Program-made: the position numbers and the translations under genes
Part shown: positions 1 through 5,710 of the stretch, in pieces
How positions within the stretch are numbered: position 1 is the stretch's first letter
Layout of the letters: every line of letters begins with the position of its first letter
The notes under the pieces: model-generated
Told to the model about the DNA's origin: nothing
Seen by the model: only the letters and a program-made list of their open reading frames with translations
Databases searched by the model: none
From: Angelakisella sp.
GTDB lineage: Bacteria; Bacillota; Clostridia; Oscillospirales; Ruminococcaceae
Direction: 5' to 3'
Length of the DNA: 8,555 bases
Assembly: GCA_020025195.1 (NCBI GenBank)
Contig: JAHHSN010000045.1
Location: 1-8,555, forward strand

Positions 1-379
1 GAGCGCGACGTGCAGCCTTGAGGCCGTACTTCTTTCTTTCCTTCATTCTGGGGTCGCGGGTCAGGAGACCGGCCTTCTTCAGAATGGGACGCATTTCCTC
101 ACCGTGCTGCAGCAGAGCGCGGGAGATGCCGTGACGGATGGCGCCGGCCTGACCGGTGACGCCGCCGCCGGCGACGGTGCAGACTACATCGAACTGGCCG
201 AGGGTGTCGGTCAGGTCCATGGGCTGACGAACAATCAGCTTCAGAGTCTCAAGGCCGAAATAATCATCGATATCTCTGCCATTGATGGTGATCTTGCCGG
301 TACCGGCATAGAGACGAACGCGGGCGACAGAGCTCTTTCTGCGGCCGGTTCCGTAGTAATAAGGGTTACCTTCGTACAT
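1..379 (-). CDS. rpsI: 30S ribosomal protein S9 (3' end cut by window edge)
   Basis: S9 is a small-subunit protein whose basic C-terminal tail reaches the P-site tRNA. The visible 126 codons read MYEGNPYYYGTGRRKSS at the start. The S9 core follows, with GGGVTGQAGAIRHGISRALL at residues 71-90, then TRDPRMKERKKYGLKAARRA at 107-126. The family ends a few residues later (usually PQFSKR), so about six residues plus the stop lie outside the window. The ATG at 379 has AAGGAGG upstream at good spacing. It lies 20 bp downstream of rplM, the conserved L13-S9 order, and is presumably co-transcribed from the promoter at 902-930. Nothing looks abnormal apart from the edge truncation. Confidence 0.97.
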   Translation of the reverse strand, partial: MYEGNPYYYGTGRRKSSVARVRLYAGTGKITINGRDIDDYFGLETLKLIVRQPMDLTDTLGQFDVVCTVAGGGVTGQAGAIRHGISRALLQHGEEMRPILKKAGLLTRDPRMKERKKYGLKAARRA

Positions 380-399
380 TGATTATTTCCTCCTTCCGA

Positions 400-819
400 T
401 TAAGCTTCCTGGGGCTTCTGGGCCTCATGACCGTGGTTCGCATCTTTGTAAATGCGGCAGCGGGTCATGGCCTTGCGGCCGAGCGTGTTGTCAGGGATCA
501 TACCCTTGACAGCGAGCATCATGGCACGCTCCGGGTTCTCAGCCATCAGGGTGCTGTACTTCACTTCCTTGAGGCCGCCGATATAACCGGAATGATGATA
601 ATACTTCTTCTGATTCAGCTTGTTGCCGGTCAGAACCGCCTGCGCTGCATTGATGATGATGACATGATCGCCGCAGTCAACATGGGGGGTGAAGGTGGGT
701 TTGTTCTTGCCGCGCAGGATGACAGCAGCCTTTGCCGCGGTACGGCCGAGGGGCTTGCCGGCAGCGTCAATGATATACCATTTACGCTCGATGCCTGCTT
801 TTTCCATGTAAGTGGACAT
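400..819 (-). CDS. rplM: 50S ribosomal protein L13
   Basis: L13 is an early-assembling large-subunit protein that binds 23S rRNA. The product is 139 aa, near the usual 140-150. Landmarks are ERKWYIIDAAGKPLGR (11-26), LRGKNKPTFTPHVDCGDHVI (35-54), KKYYHHSGYIGGLK (71-84) and the L13 signature region AVKGMIPDNTLGRKAMTRCR (103-122), ending HEAQKPQEA. The frame stays open upstream to 930, but that part includes the promoter. The ATG at 819 is chosen because AGGAGG lies 8-13 bases before it and homologues start about ten residues before the ERKW motif. A second ATG four codons later is less well spaced. rpsI follows after 20 bp. A structured leader precedes the gene and may control translation. Confidence 0.97.
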   Translation of the reverse strand: MSTYMEKAGIERKWYIIDAAGKPLGRTAAKAAVILRGKNKPTFTPHVDCGDHVIIINAAQAVLTGNKLNQKKYYHHSGYIGGLKEVKYSTLMAENPERAMMLAVKGMIPDNTLGRKAMTRCRIYKDANHGHEAQKPQEA

Positions 820-895
820 AGCTTTGGTTCCTCCTGTAAAAATCTTGATAGCTCCGAAATGCGAGGGGGATCTTCCCCGCGCACAGAAAGCGACA
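820..895 (-). promoter_or_regulatory. Structured 5' leader of rplM, candidate L13 autoregulatory leader
   Basis: The predicted 76-base untranslated leader contains a hairpin at 860-883: UGCG pairs with CGCA, and inside that GGGGA pairs with UCCCC around an AGA loop, with a small internal bulge. Outside it, CUUUCUGU (890-883) can pair along its full length with ACAGGAGG (837-830), two of the pairs adjacent to or within the SD being G-U. That second strand contains the rplM Shine-Dalgarno. Pairing would bring the leader ends together and hide the ribosome binding site. L13 leaders that regulate rplM-rpsI are known in Bacillales and relatives. I infer a similar function here from structure and position only, not from a covariance-model match. 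Confidence 0.55.
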
Positions 896-901
896 GTCTT
901 T

Positions 902-930
902 ATTATAGCGAGCGGCGGAAGGCCTGTCAA
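902..930 (-). promoter_or_regulatory. Consensus sigma-A promoter of rplM-rpsI
   Basis: On the minus strand TTGACA (930-925) is followed by a 17-base spacer and TATAAT (907-902), both exact consensus hexamers at the optimal spacing. Immediately upstream, 931-955 is A/T-rich with an AAATTAAATTT block and an A6 run, resembling an UP element that contacts the RNA polymerase alpha subunit. Initiation is expected near 895. This fits the high, growth-linked demand for ribosomal proteins. Confidence 0.9.
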
Positions 931-1195
931 GGCGTTTTTTGCTTAAATTTAATTTGCGTCCGGGCTACCTCCGGAAAGCTCCATCATTCTCGCTTTTGCT
1001 CCGTTTTTCTCCGACCCCAAATTTCATTTTTCCGGGAGAAAGTCCCACCTCTTTCGGCTTTTCGGGCAAAGAGGCGCACGGCACCGCCGAAAAGCTCCCC
1101 CCCAGAAAGCGAAAAACACCGGCTTTTCCCCCAAAACGGGGAATTTCCGGCGTTTTCTTAAAATAGAGGCGGTCGGGGGACGTTTTCCCGCAAAG
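931..1195. other. Non-coding spacer between operons
   Basis: No convincing gene is seen on either strand. Open frames here are antisense or low-complexity, lack ribosome binding sites, and give Pro/Lys/Phe-rich products. The stretch holds the UP-like A/T block next to the rplM promoter (931-955), C/T-rich sequence, and overlapping inverted repeats at 1048-1095 (CCTCTTT/AAAGAGG and GCTTTTCGG/CCGAAAAGC). It also contains one strong terminator-like hairpin at 1117-1152. Confidence 0.7.
1112..1152 (-). terminator. Second intrinsic terminator, possibly bidirectional
   Basis: Read on the minus strand, CGCCGG (1152-1147) pairs with CCGGUG (1122-1117), and inside this UUCCCC pairs with GGGGAA around a six-base loop. 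Five U residues (1116-1112) follow. On the plus strand the same hairpin is followed by TTTTCTT, so it could also stop transcription that way. It lies about 75 bp beyond the first terminator and would back it up before the ribosomal promoter. Confidence 0.7.
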
Positions 1196-1229
1196 AAAAG
1201 CCCCGCCCTCTTAAAAACGGGGGGCGGGG
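1196..1229 (-). terminator. Intrinsic terminator of the rodA-to-FakA-like operon
   Basis: On the minus strand an eight-base GC stem, CCCCGCCC (1229-1222) with GGGCGGGG (1208-1201), closes a 13-base loop and is followed by C then UUUUCUUU. It starts about 20 bp after the TGA of the last gene of the operon. Confidence 0.85.
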
Positions 1230-1250
1230 GAACGGCTTTCTTTGGGAACG

Positions 1251-1508
1251 TCAGCCCTTGAGGCCCTTCGCCTGACGCTCCATATTTTCAATGACAACGT
1301 CATGGATATCCCCGAGGGTGGCGCAGTATTCCAGAACCAGCCAGGGCTCATTGGTGTGGTAATGGATTTTGATGAGGTCCTCGTCGCCCACTGCAAGGAG
1401 ACAGTCTCCCTTAAAGTGCTCGACAAAGTAATCGTAGATCGCATCCTCGTCGAGATCCTCCCCGGCGATGAGAAGCTGGGTATCAAACTTGAATTCGGTC
1501 TCAGTCAT
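1251..1508 (-). CDS. Stand-alone FakA (YloV) middle-domain-like protein
   Basis: This 85-aa acidic protein matches the segment of fatty acid kinase subunit FakA (YloV; often annotated as dihydroxyacetone kinase-like) between its DhaL-type kinase domain and its FakB-binding C-terminal domain. The recognisable part is GDCLLAVGDEDLIKIHYHTN (34-53), followed by LEYCATLGDIHDVVIENMERQ. FakA proteins have GDSLVVVGDDELVKVHVHTN and a similar IDNMREQ ending. The N-terminal TETEFKFDTQLL resembles the FakA YCTEF strand, with Thr in place of Cys. The His-x-His pair (49, 51) is kept. No kinase nucleotide-binding part is present, so it cannot be a kinase by itself. Its function is unknown; it may be a regulatory or binding domain. 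The ATG lies 3 bases after the hflX TGA, with AAAGGAG inside the hflX end, so translation is probably coupled. It is the last gene of the operon. Confidence 0.75.
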   Translation of the reverse strand: MTETEFKFDTQLLIAGEDLDEDAIYDYFVEHFKGDCLLAVGDEDLIKIHYHTNEPWLVLEYCATLGDIHDVVIENMERQAKGLKG

Positions 1509-1511
1509 CGG

Positions 1512-2816
1512 TCATTCTCCTTTCAGGGGGTCTTCAGCGGCATTCAGCCGCGAGACCGCATAGGGTTTATAGAGATGCCAGACGCTCTTATCCACCTCCG
1601 CGTCCAGAAGCAGTCCCTCCGGGACATATTCCCGGCTGAGGATGCGCCCGCACTGTTCCAGCTTTCCGACGAGCGCTCCCTCGGAATAGGGGAGCAGCAG
1701 CCGCGCGAGGACACGGGCGGGGGGCAGGGCTTCCTGCACCGCGAGGAGCAGCTCCTCCAGTCCCAGCCCTTCCCGGGCAGAGATGCGGACGCAGCCCTTG
1801 TGAGGCTCTCCCGCGAGGAACGGCCCCGCCTGATCGCACTTATTGAGGACGGTGAGGACGGGAGTGTCGGTGACGCCCAGCTCCCGGAGGAGATCCTCCG
1901 TCACCCGGCGCTGCTCCATAAGCTCGGGGCTGGTGATGTCGCAGACATTGAGGATGAGATCCGCCGAAGCCGCCTCCTCCAGAGTGGAGTGAAACGCTTC
2001 CACCAGCTGGTGCGGCAGGCGCCGCAGAAGCCCGACGGTATCAATGAGGAGGACGCTTCTCCCATCGGGGAGCCGGAGCGCCCGGGCGGTGGGGTCCAGG
2101 GTCGCAAAAAGCTTGTCCTCCGCCAGAACGCCCGCTTCGGTGAGGGTGTTGAGGAGGGTGGACTTACCCACATTGGTATAGCCGACGATCGCCACGGAGG
2201 TGACGCCGTCCTTGACTCTCCTGGCGCGTCCCCGCTCCCGCCGGAGCGAAAGCTGGGTGAGCTCCTCCTCCAGCTGGTGGATGCGCCGCCGGATATGCCT
2301 GCGGTCGGATTCCAGCTTGGTTTCGCCGGCGCCGCGTCGGGCGCCTCCACCGCCTCCACCGCCGCCGCCCTGTCGGGAAAGCTGTACGCCCCGCCCCGCA
2401 AGCCGGGGCAGCTGGTACTTGAGCCGTGCCAGCTCCACCTGCGCCTTGCCCTCGCCGGAAACCGCGCGGGAGGCGAAGATATCCAGAATGAGCATGGTGC
2501 GGTCAATGACGGGGCAGTCGCAGAGCTCCTCGATGTTCCGCAGCTGTGCGGGGGAAAGCTCCTCATCAAAGAGAATGAGGTTCGCGTCGGAGGTCTCCAG
2601 AAACTCCTTCAGCTCCAGAAGACGCCCGCTCCCCATAAAGGTGGCGGGAATGGGCGAGGAAAGCTTCTGGGTGATGACCCCCACGACCTCGATCTCATCT
2701 GAGGCGGCCAGCTCCCGGAGCTCCGCGAGGGAGATTTCCAGATCGTAGGAGCCGGTATCCACAGCGGCTAAGACCGCGCGGCGCTGCTCGGCTTGATTCT
2801 CATAAAGTTCAGGCAT
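1512..2816 (-). CDS. hflX: GTPase HflX
   Basis: HflX is a ribosome-associated GTPase that splits or rescues stalled 70S ribosomes, notably under stress. At 434 aa it has the normal length. The N-terminal HflX domain spans about 1-165, with the diagnostic LPRLAGRGVQLSRQ (137-149 region) and GAGETKLESDRRHIRRRI (162-179). A helical linker follows, then the G domain: G1 GYTNVGKST (212-220), G2-like ATLDPT (238-243), G3 DTVG (259-262), G4 NKCD (325-328) and G5 SAREG (346-350). The glycine-rich loop before GETKLE is enlarged to nine consecutive glycines (150-158), where relatives usually have a short GGIGTRG-like segment. The ATG at 2816 has GGGAGG upstream, overlapping the ppa stop 12 bp away. It is inside the operon, between ppa and the FakA-like gene. 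Confidence 0.97.
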   Translation of the reverse strand: MPELYENQAEQRRAVLAAVDTGSYDLEISLAELRELAASDEIEVVGVITQKLSSPIPATFMGSGRLLELKEFLETSDANLILFDEELSPAQLRNIEELCDCPVIDRTMLILDIFASRAVSGEGKAQVELARLKYQLPRLAGRGVQLSRQGGGGGGGGGARRGAGETKLESDRRHIRRRIHQLEEELTQLSLRRERGRARRVKDGVTSVAIVGYTNVGKSTLLNTLTEAGVLAEDKLFATLDPTARALRLPDGRSVLLIDTVGLLRRLPHQLVEAFHSTLEEAASADLILNVCDITSPELMEQRRVTEDLLRELGVTDTPVLTVLNKCDQAGPFLAGEPHKGCVRISAREGLGLEELLLAVQEALPPARVLARLLLPYSEGALVGKLEQCGRILSREYVPEGLLLDAEVDKSVWHLYKPYAVSRLNAAEDPLKGE

Positions 2817-2828
2817 ACGGGCCTCCCA

Positions 2829-3362
2829 TCAGGCAAACTTTTCGGCATAGGCCTGCCGGCACTTCAGGATGATCTCCCGGGCGGCCTCGGCGTCCTGTAC
2901 GTCATTGACCACAGTGGTTTTGTTCTCCAGATTCTTATAGACGGAGAAGAAGTGCCGCATCTCATCAAAGAGGTGAGCGGGCAGCTCGCTGATATCGTGG
3001 TAGACGTTGTAGGTGGGGTCACTGAAGGGGATGGCAATAATCTTTTCATCCAGCTTGCCGCCGTCCAGCATGGTCATCACCCCGATGGGATAGCAGCGCA
3101 CCAGACTGAGAGGACAGATGTTTTCGCTGCAGATGACCAGAACGTCCAGAGGGTCGCCGTCCTCCGCGTAGGTGTGGGGGAGGAAGCCGTAGTTTGCGGG
3201 ATAATGGGTGGAGGTGTGGAGGATGCGGTCCAGAATGAGCGCGCCCGACTCCTTATCCAGCTCGTATTTATTTTTGCTCCCCTTCTCGATCTCGATAACG
3301 GCGATAAAATCGTCAGGGGTCACGCGGGAGGGGCTGATGTCGTGCCAAAGGTTTTTTGACAT
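2829..3362 (-). CDS. ppa: Inorganic pyrophosphatase, family I
   Basis: This cytoplasmic enzyme hydrolyses pyrophosphate to two phosphates with Mg2+, driving polymer and nucleotide synthesis forward. The 177-aa length is typical of bacterial family I. Visible features are IEIEKGSKNKYELDKESGAL (23-42), the active-site block HYPANYGFLPHTYAEDGDPL (53-72) containing the PPase signature DGDPLDV (68-74), and SDPTYNVYHDI (114-124) with HFFSVYKNLE (138-147). The metal-binding aspartates of the signature are intact. Many clostridia use a membrane or family II PPase, so a soluble family I enzyme is a useful marker here. The ATG has AAAGGAG eight bases upstream. It lies 24 bp after upp, whose product releases pyrophosphate. 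Confidence 0.97.
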   Translation of the reverse strand: MSKNLWHDISPSRVTPDDFIAVIEIEKGSKNKYELDKESGALILDRILHTSTHYPANYGFLPHTYAEDGDPLDVLVICSENICPLSLVRCYPIGVMTMLDGGKLDEKIIAIPFSDPTYNVYHDISELPAHLFDEMRHFFSVYKNLENKTTVVNDVQDAEAAREIILKCRQAYAEKFA

Positions 3363-3386
3363 GGAGGGGTCTCCTTTCGGGGGCTG

Positions 3387-4025
3387 TTATTTAGTGCCGA
3401 AGATGCGGTCGCCGGCGTCGCCGAGACCGGGAACGATATAGTTGTTCTCGTTGAGGTGGTCATCCATCACGCCGATATAGACCTTGACGTCGGGATGGAC
3501 CTTGCGGAACGCCGCGAGACCCTCGGGCGCGCCGATGATGCACATGAACTTGATCTGGGTCACGCCGTGCTGTTTGATGAGGTTGACCGCATCGATGGCA
3601 CTGCCGCCGGTGGCGAGCATGGGATCGACGACGATGACCTCACGCTCCTTGATATCGAGGGGGAGCTTGCAGAAGTACTCGATGGGCTTGGCGGTCTCCT
3701 CATCGCGGTACATACCGATATGGCCGACCTTGGCGGCGGGGATGAGGGAAAGGATCCCGTCCACCATCCCAAGTCCCGCGCGGAGGATCGGAACGACGGC
3801 GAGCTTGCGCCCGGCGATCATTTTGGTCTTGCAGTGGCAGACGGGGGTGTCCACCTCCACGTCCTCCAGGGGGAGATCACGGGTGGCTTCATAGCACATC
3901 AGCATCGCGACCTCGCTCACGAGGGCCCGGAAGTCCTTGGAGCCGGTCTTTACGCTGCGCATAATGGAAATCTTGTGCTGGATGAGGGGATGGTTGAGAA
4001 TCTGGGGTTCGTAGTTCTGAGACAT
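3387..4025 (-). CDS. upp: Uracil phosphoribosyltransferase
   Basis: Upp converts uracil and PRPP to UMP and pyrophosphate in pyrimidine salvage. The 212-aa protein begins MSQNYEPQILNHPLIQHKIS and has the usual family length. Motifs are PILRAGLGMVDG (79-90), the PRPP-binding loop VVDPMLATGGSA (132-143), GAPEGLAA (165-172) and the uracil-site C-terminus GLGDAGDRIFGTK (200-212). In-frame starts also exist at 4040 (TTG) and 4031 (ATG). The ATG at 4025 is preferred because GGAGG sits eight bases upstream; the 4031 ATG would be only two bases from it and the 4040 TTG lies before it. Neighbours rpiB (56 bp upstream) and ppa (24 bp downstream) fit a PRPP/pyrophosphate theme. Confidence 0.97.
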   Translation of the reverse strand: MSQNYEPQILNHPLIQHKISIMRSVKTGSKDFRALVSEVAMLMCYEATRDLPLEDVEVDTPVCHCKTKMIAGRKLAVVPILRAGLGMVDGILSLIPAAKVGHIGMYRDEETAKPIEYFCKLPLDIKEREVIVVDPMLATGGSAIDAVNLIKQHGVTQIKFMCIIGAPEGLAAFRKVHPDVKVYIGVMDDHLNENNYIVPGLGDAGDRIFGTK

Positions 4026-4033
4026 ATGCATTT

Positions 4034-4038
4034 CCTCC
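4034..4038 (-). promoter_or_regulatory. Shine-Dalgarno deciding the upp start
   Basis: GGAGG on the minus strand at 4038-4034 lies eight bases before the ATG at 4025. It is too close to the ATG at 4031 and downstream of the TTG at 4040. This selects the 212-residue form. Confidence 0.75.
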
Positions 4039-4081
4039 AATCTATTGTGTGAACGGGAAAAACCCGGCGTACTGGCCTATC

Positions 4082-4525
4082 TTATTCTTCTTCCAGAGCG
4101 GTGATGAGATCGACGCGGCGGGCATGGCGGCCGCCTTCGAACTCGGAGGAGAGGAAGGCGTCGACCAGCTCCAGGGCAAGCCCGCGGCCGACCACACGCT
4201 CCCCGAAGGTGAGGATGTTGGCGTTGTTGTGCAGACGGCACATCTTGGCGCTGAAGACGTCGGAGCAGCAGCAGGCACGGATGCCGCGGAGCTTATTGGC
4301 GGCGATGGACATTCCAACGCCGGTACCACAGATGAGGATGCCGAGCGCGGCCTCTCCTTTTTGCAGCGCGTGGCCCACCTCGGCGGCCTTATCGGGGTAA
4401 TCGCATTTTTCGCCATCCTTGTAGATGCCGAAGTCCTTGACCTCATGCCCCAGCTCCGAGAGATGCTCCCGGACGGCGTCCTTGAGGGCGAGCGCCGCGT
4501 GGTCGCAGCCCAAAGCGATGATCAT
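4082..4525 (-). CDS. rpiB: Ribose-5-phosphate isomerase B
   Basis: RpiB interconverts ribulose 5-phosphate and ribose 5-phosphate in the pentose phosphate pathway; the same fold family also includes allose-6-phosphate isomerases. The protein has 147 aa, as expected. It shows GCDHAA (6-11), the phosphate/anion loop ICGTGVGMSIAANK (65-78) with the catalytic-type Cys66, and LHNNANIL (98-105) with His99. Both residues occupy the same numbered positions as in the E. coli enzyme. GGRHARRVDLI (131-141) completes the C-terminal signature. A triple cysteine (85-87, RACCCSD) is unusual, as relatives have one Cys there. The ATG has AAAGGAG at good spacing. It lies 28 bp after tsaB. Confidence 0.96.
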   Translation of the reverse strand: MIIALGCDHAALALKDAVREHLSELGHEVKDFGIYKDGEKCDYPDKAAEVGHALQKGEAALGILICGTGVGMSIAANKLRGIRACCCSDVFSAKMCRLHNNANILTFGERVVGRGLALELVDAFLSSEFEGGRHARRVDLITALEEE

Positions 4526-4553
4526 ATCGAAACACTCCTTTATAAAGTATGGA

Positions 4554-5261
4554 TTAACGTTCTTTTTTCTGCCGCTCGGCCAGCGTCATGGCGTGCACCG
4601 GGCGGAGATAGGAGGGGAGAAGCGCCGCGGGGGGCTGGGCGTCCTCCGGGTGGGCGAGAGCCGCCATCCCGACGCCGCTTGCCCGCTCATAGAGCAGCGG
4701 AGCGGGGGCAAAGCGCAGCCCCGGGTGCTCCTCCTTCAGCGCCGCAAAGGTGACCGAAGCGCCGTCTCCCACCAGAAAGTGGGGGCCCTCCTGCCCGGCC
4801 AGAAGCCGGGAAAGCTCCGGAAGGGGGAGCGCCGCGTCCTCGGTAAGGCGGGTGACTCTCCCGTCTTTCAGCGAAAAGAGGGCGGTATAGACCTGATTGC
4901 AGCGGGCGTCCATCACGGCGACCGCCGTCCCCTCAAAGCCGAGGAGGTTATAGGCGAGCGCTTCCAGGGTGGAAACACCGATGCAGGGAGTATCGTGGGG
5001 GAAGGCAAGTCCCTTCACGGCGGCAATGCCGATCCGGAGCCCCGTAAAGGAGCCGGGACCGCGGGAAACCGCGTAGCAGCCGATGTCGGCGGGGGCGGTC
5101 CCGGTGGCCTTCAGCAGTTCCTCCGCCATCGGGAGGAGGGTCACGCTGTGCGTCTGGGGCACATGGAGAAACCGCTCCCCCAGAAGCCGGCCCTCCTCAA
5201 AGAGGGCGACCGAGGCGGCGGTGGCGGCGCAGTCAAGAGCAAAGAGCTTCAAATCGTTCAT
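4554..5261 (-). CDS. tsaB: tRNA t6A biosynthesis protein TsaB
   Basis: TsaB (YeaZ) is the non-catalytic ASKHA-fold partner that binds TsaD and TsaE to transfer the threonylcarbamoyl group to A37 of ANN-decoding tRNAs. The 235-aa reading includes LFALDCAATAASVALFEEG (6-24), HSVTLLPM (38-45), the hallmark SRGPGSFTGLRIG (66-78) and LPSYLRP near the end. The beta-hairpin DTS of relatives is DCA here. The gene overlaps the end of tsaE by 29 bp. The ATG at 5261 has GGAG directly abutting it, which is poor spacing. A TTG at 5252 (codon 4) sits nine bases from the same GGAG and gives MKLFALD, matching the usual family N-terminus, so the true start may be 5252 (232 aa). rpiB follows where rimI or tsaD often sits. 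Confidence 0.95.
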   Translation of the reverse strand: MNDLKLFALDCAATAASVALFEEGRLLGERFLHVPQTHSVTLLPMAEELLKATGTAPADIGCYAVSRGPGSFTGLRIGIAAVKGLAFPHDTPCIGVSTLEALAYNLLGFEGTAVAVMDARCNQVYTALFSLKDGRVTRLTEDAALPLPELSRLLAGQEGPHFLVGDGASVTFAALKEEHPGLRFAPAPLLYERASGVGMAALAHPEDAQPPAALLPSYLRPVHAMTLAERQKKER

Positions 5262-5685
5262 CTCCGGTTATGGTAATTTGGCGGCAGTTTTCTCCGGTCT
5301 CCTCCAGATGGACGCGGATGGCGTCCGGGGGGAGCGCCTCCGGCACATTTTCGGTCCACTCCACGGCAAGGATATGCCGTCCGTCGAGGTAATCGAAAAA
5401 GCCGGTGGCGTAGAGGTCGTCCGCGTTCGTCACGCGAAAGAGGTCAAAGTGGCAGAGCGGAACGGGGCCGCGGTATTCATTGATGAGGGAAAAGGTGGGG
5501 CTGCTCACCCAGTCGGTGACGCCGAGCCCCCGCGCGAGACCCGCGGTAAAGGTGGTCTTTCCGGCGCCCATGCCGCCGGTGTAGGCGATGACGTCCCCGG
5601 CCTTCAGGAGACGTCCGACTGCCGCGGCGAGCGTTTTGGTTTCCTCGGCGCTCTGGGTCAGGAAGCGATAGGTTTTCGTGTTCAT
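5233..5685 (-). CDS. tsaE: tRNA t6A biosynthesis ATPase TsaE
   Basis: TsaE (YjeE) is the small P-loop ATPase that drives turnover of the TsaB-TsaD complex in t6A synthesis. The 150-aa product has TGGMGAGKTTFTAGLARGLG (36-55, Walker A), the family motif SSPTFSLINEY (61-71), YHFDLFR-like CHFDLFR (78-84) and AVEWTENV (107-114), where the Glu-Trp pair is diagnostic. Length and motif order are normal. The ATG at 5685 has AAAGGA at proper distance. It begins 25 bp after the rodA-like stop and overlaps tsaB at its end. tsaE-tsaB adjacency is common in Firmicutes; tsaD and tsaC are not in the window. Confidence 0.96.
   Translation of the reverse strand: MNTKTYRFLTQSAEETKTLAAAVGRLLKAGDVIAYTGGMGAGKTTFTAGLARGLGVTDWVSSPTFSLINEYRGPVPLCHFDLFRVTNADDLYATGFFDYLDGRHILAVEWTENVPEALPPDAIRVHLEETGENCRQITITGDERFEALCS
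5262..5265 (-). promoter_or_regulatory. Shine-Dalgarno bearing on the tsaB start
   Basis: GGAG (5265-5262, minus strand) touches the ATG at 5261 but is nine bases from the in-frame TTG at 5252. An in-frame TAA (5270-5268) rules out any start further upstream. The site lies inside tsaE, suggesting translational coupling. Confidence 0.5.
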
Positions 5686-5710
5686 GGCAAGTCCTTTATC
5701 TTAAAAAAGT

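Noticed and set aside
820..930. N-terminal extension of L13 to 930
   Set aside because: The extension would translate through the TATAAT and TTGACA promoter elements and does not resemble L13; the SD-supported ATG at 819 matches the family.
379..1161. A 260-codon plus-strand open frame opposite rplM
   Set aside because: It is antisense to L13, crosses the rplM promoter and a terminator hairpin, and gives a low-complexity C-terminal part.
939..1166. A 75-codon plus-strand frame in the non-coding spacer
   Set aside because: It has no SD, a repetitive basic/Pro/Phe composition, and runs through a terminator hairpin.
1242..2702. A 486-codon plus-strand open frame
   Set aside because: It is antisense to hflX and the FakA-like gene, both certain or likely by motif. 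Its product is compositionally odd with no recognisable domain and no suitable SD; it is a GC-bias shadow.
4026..4081. Terminator or promoter between rpiB and upp
   Set aside because: CGGG/CCCG around five T forms only a four-pair hairpin without a U tract, and no -10/-35 pair is visible; the gap looks like ordinary intra-operon spacing.
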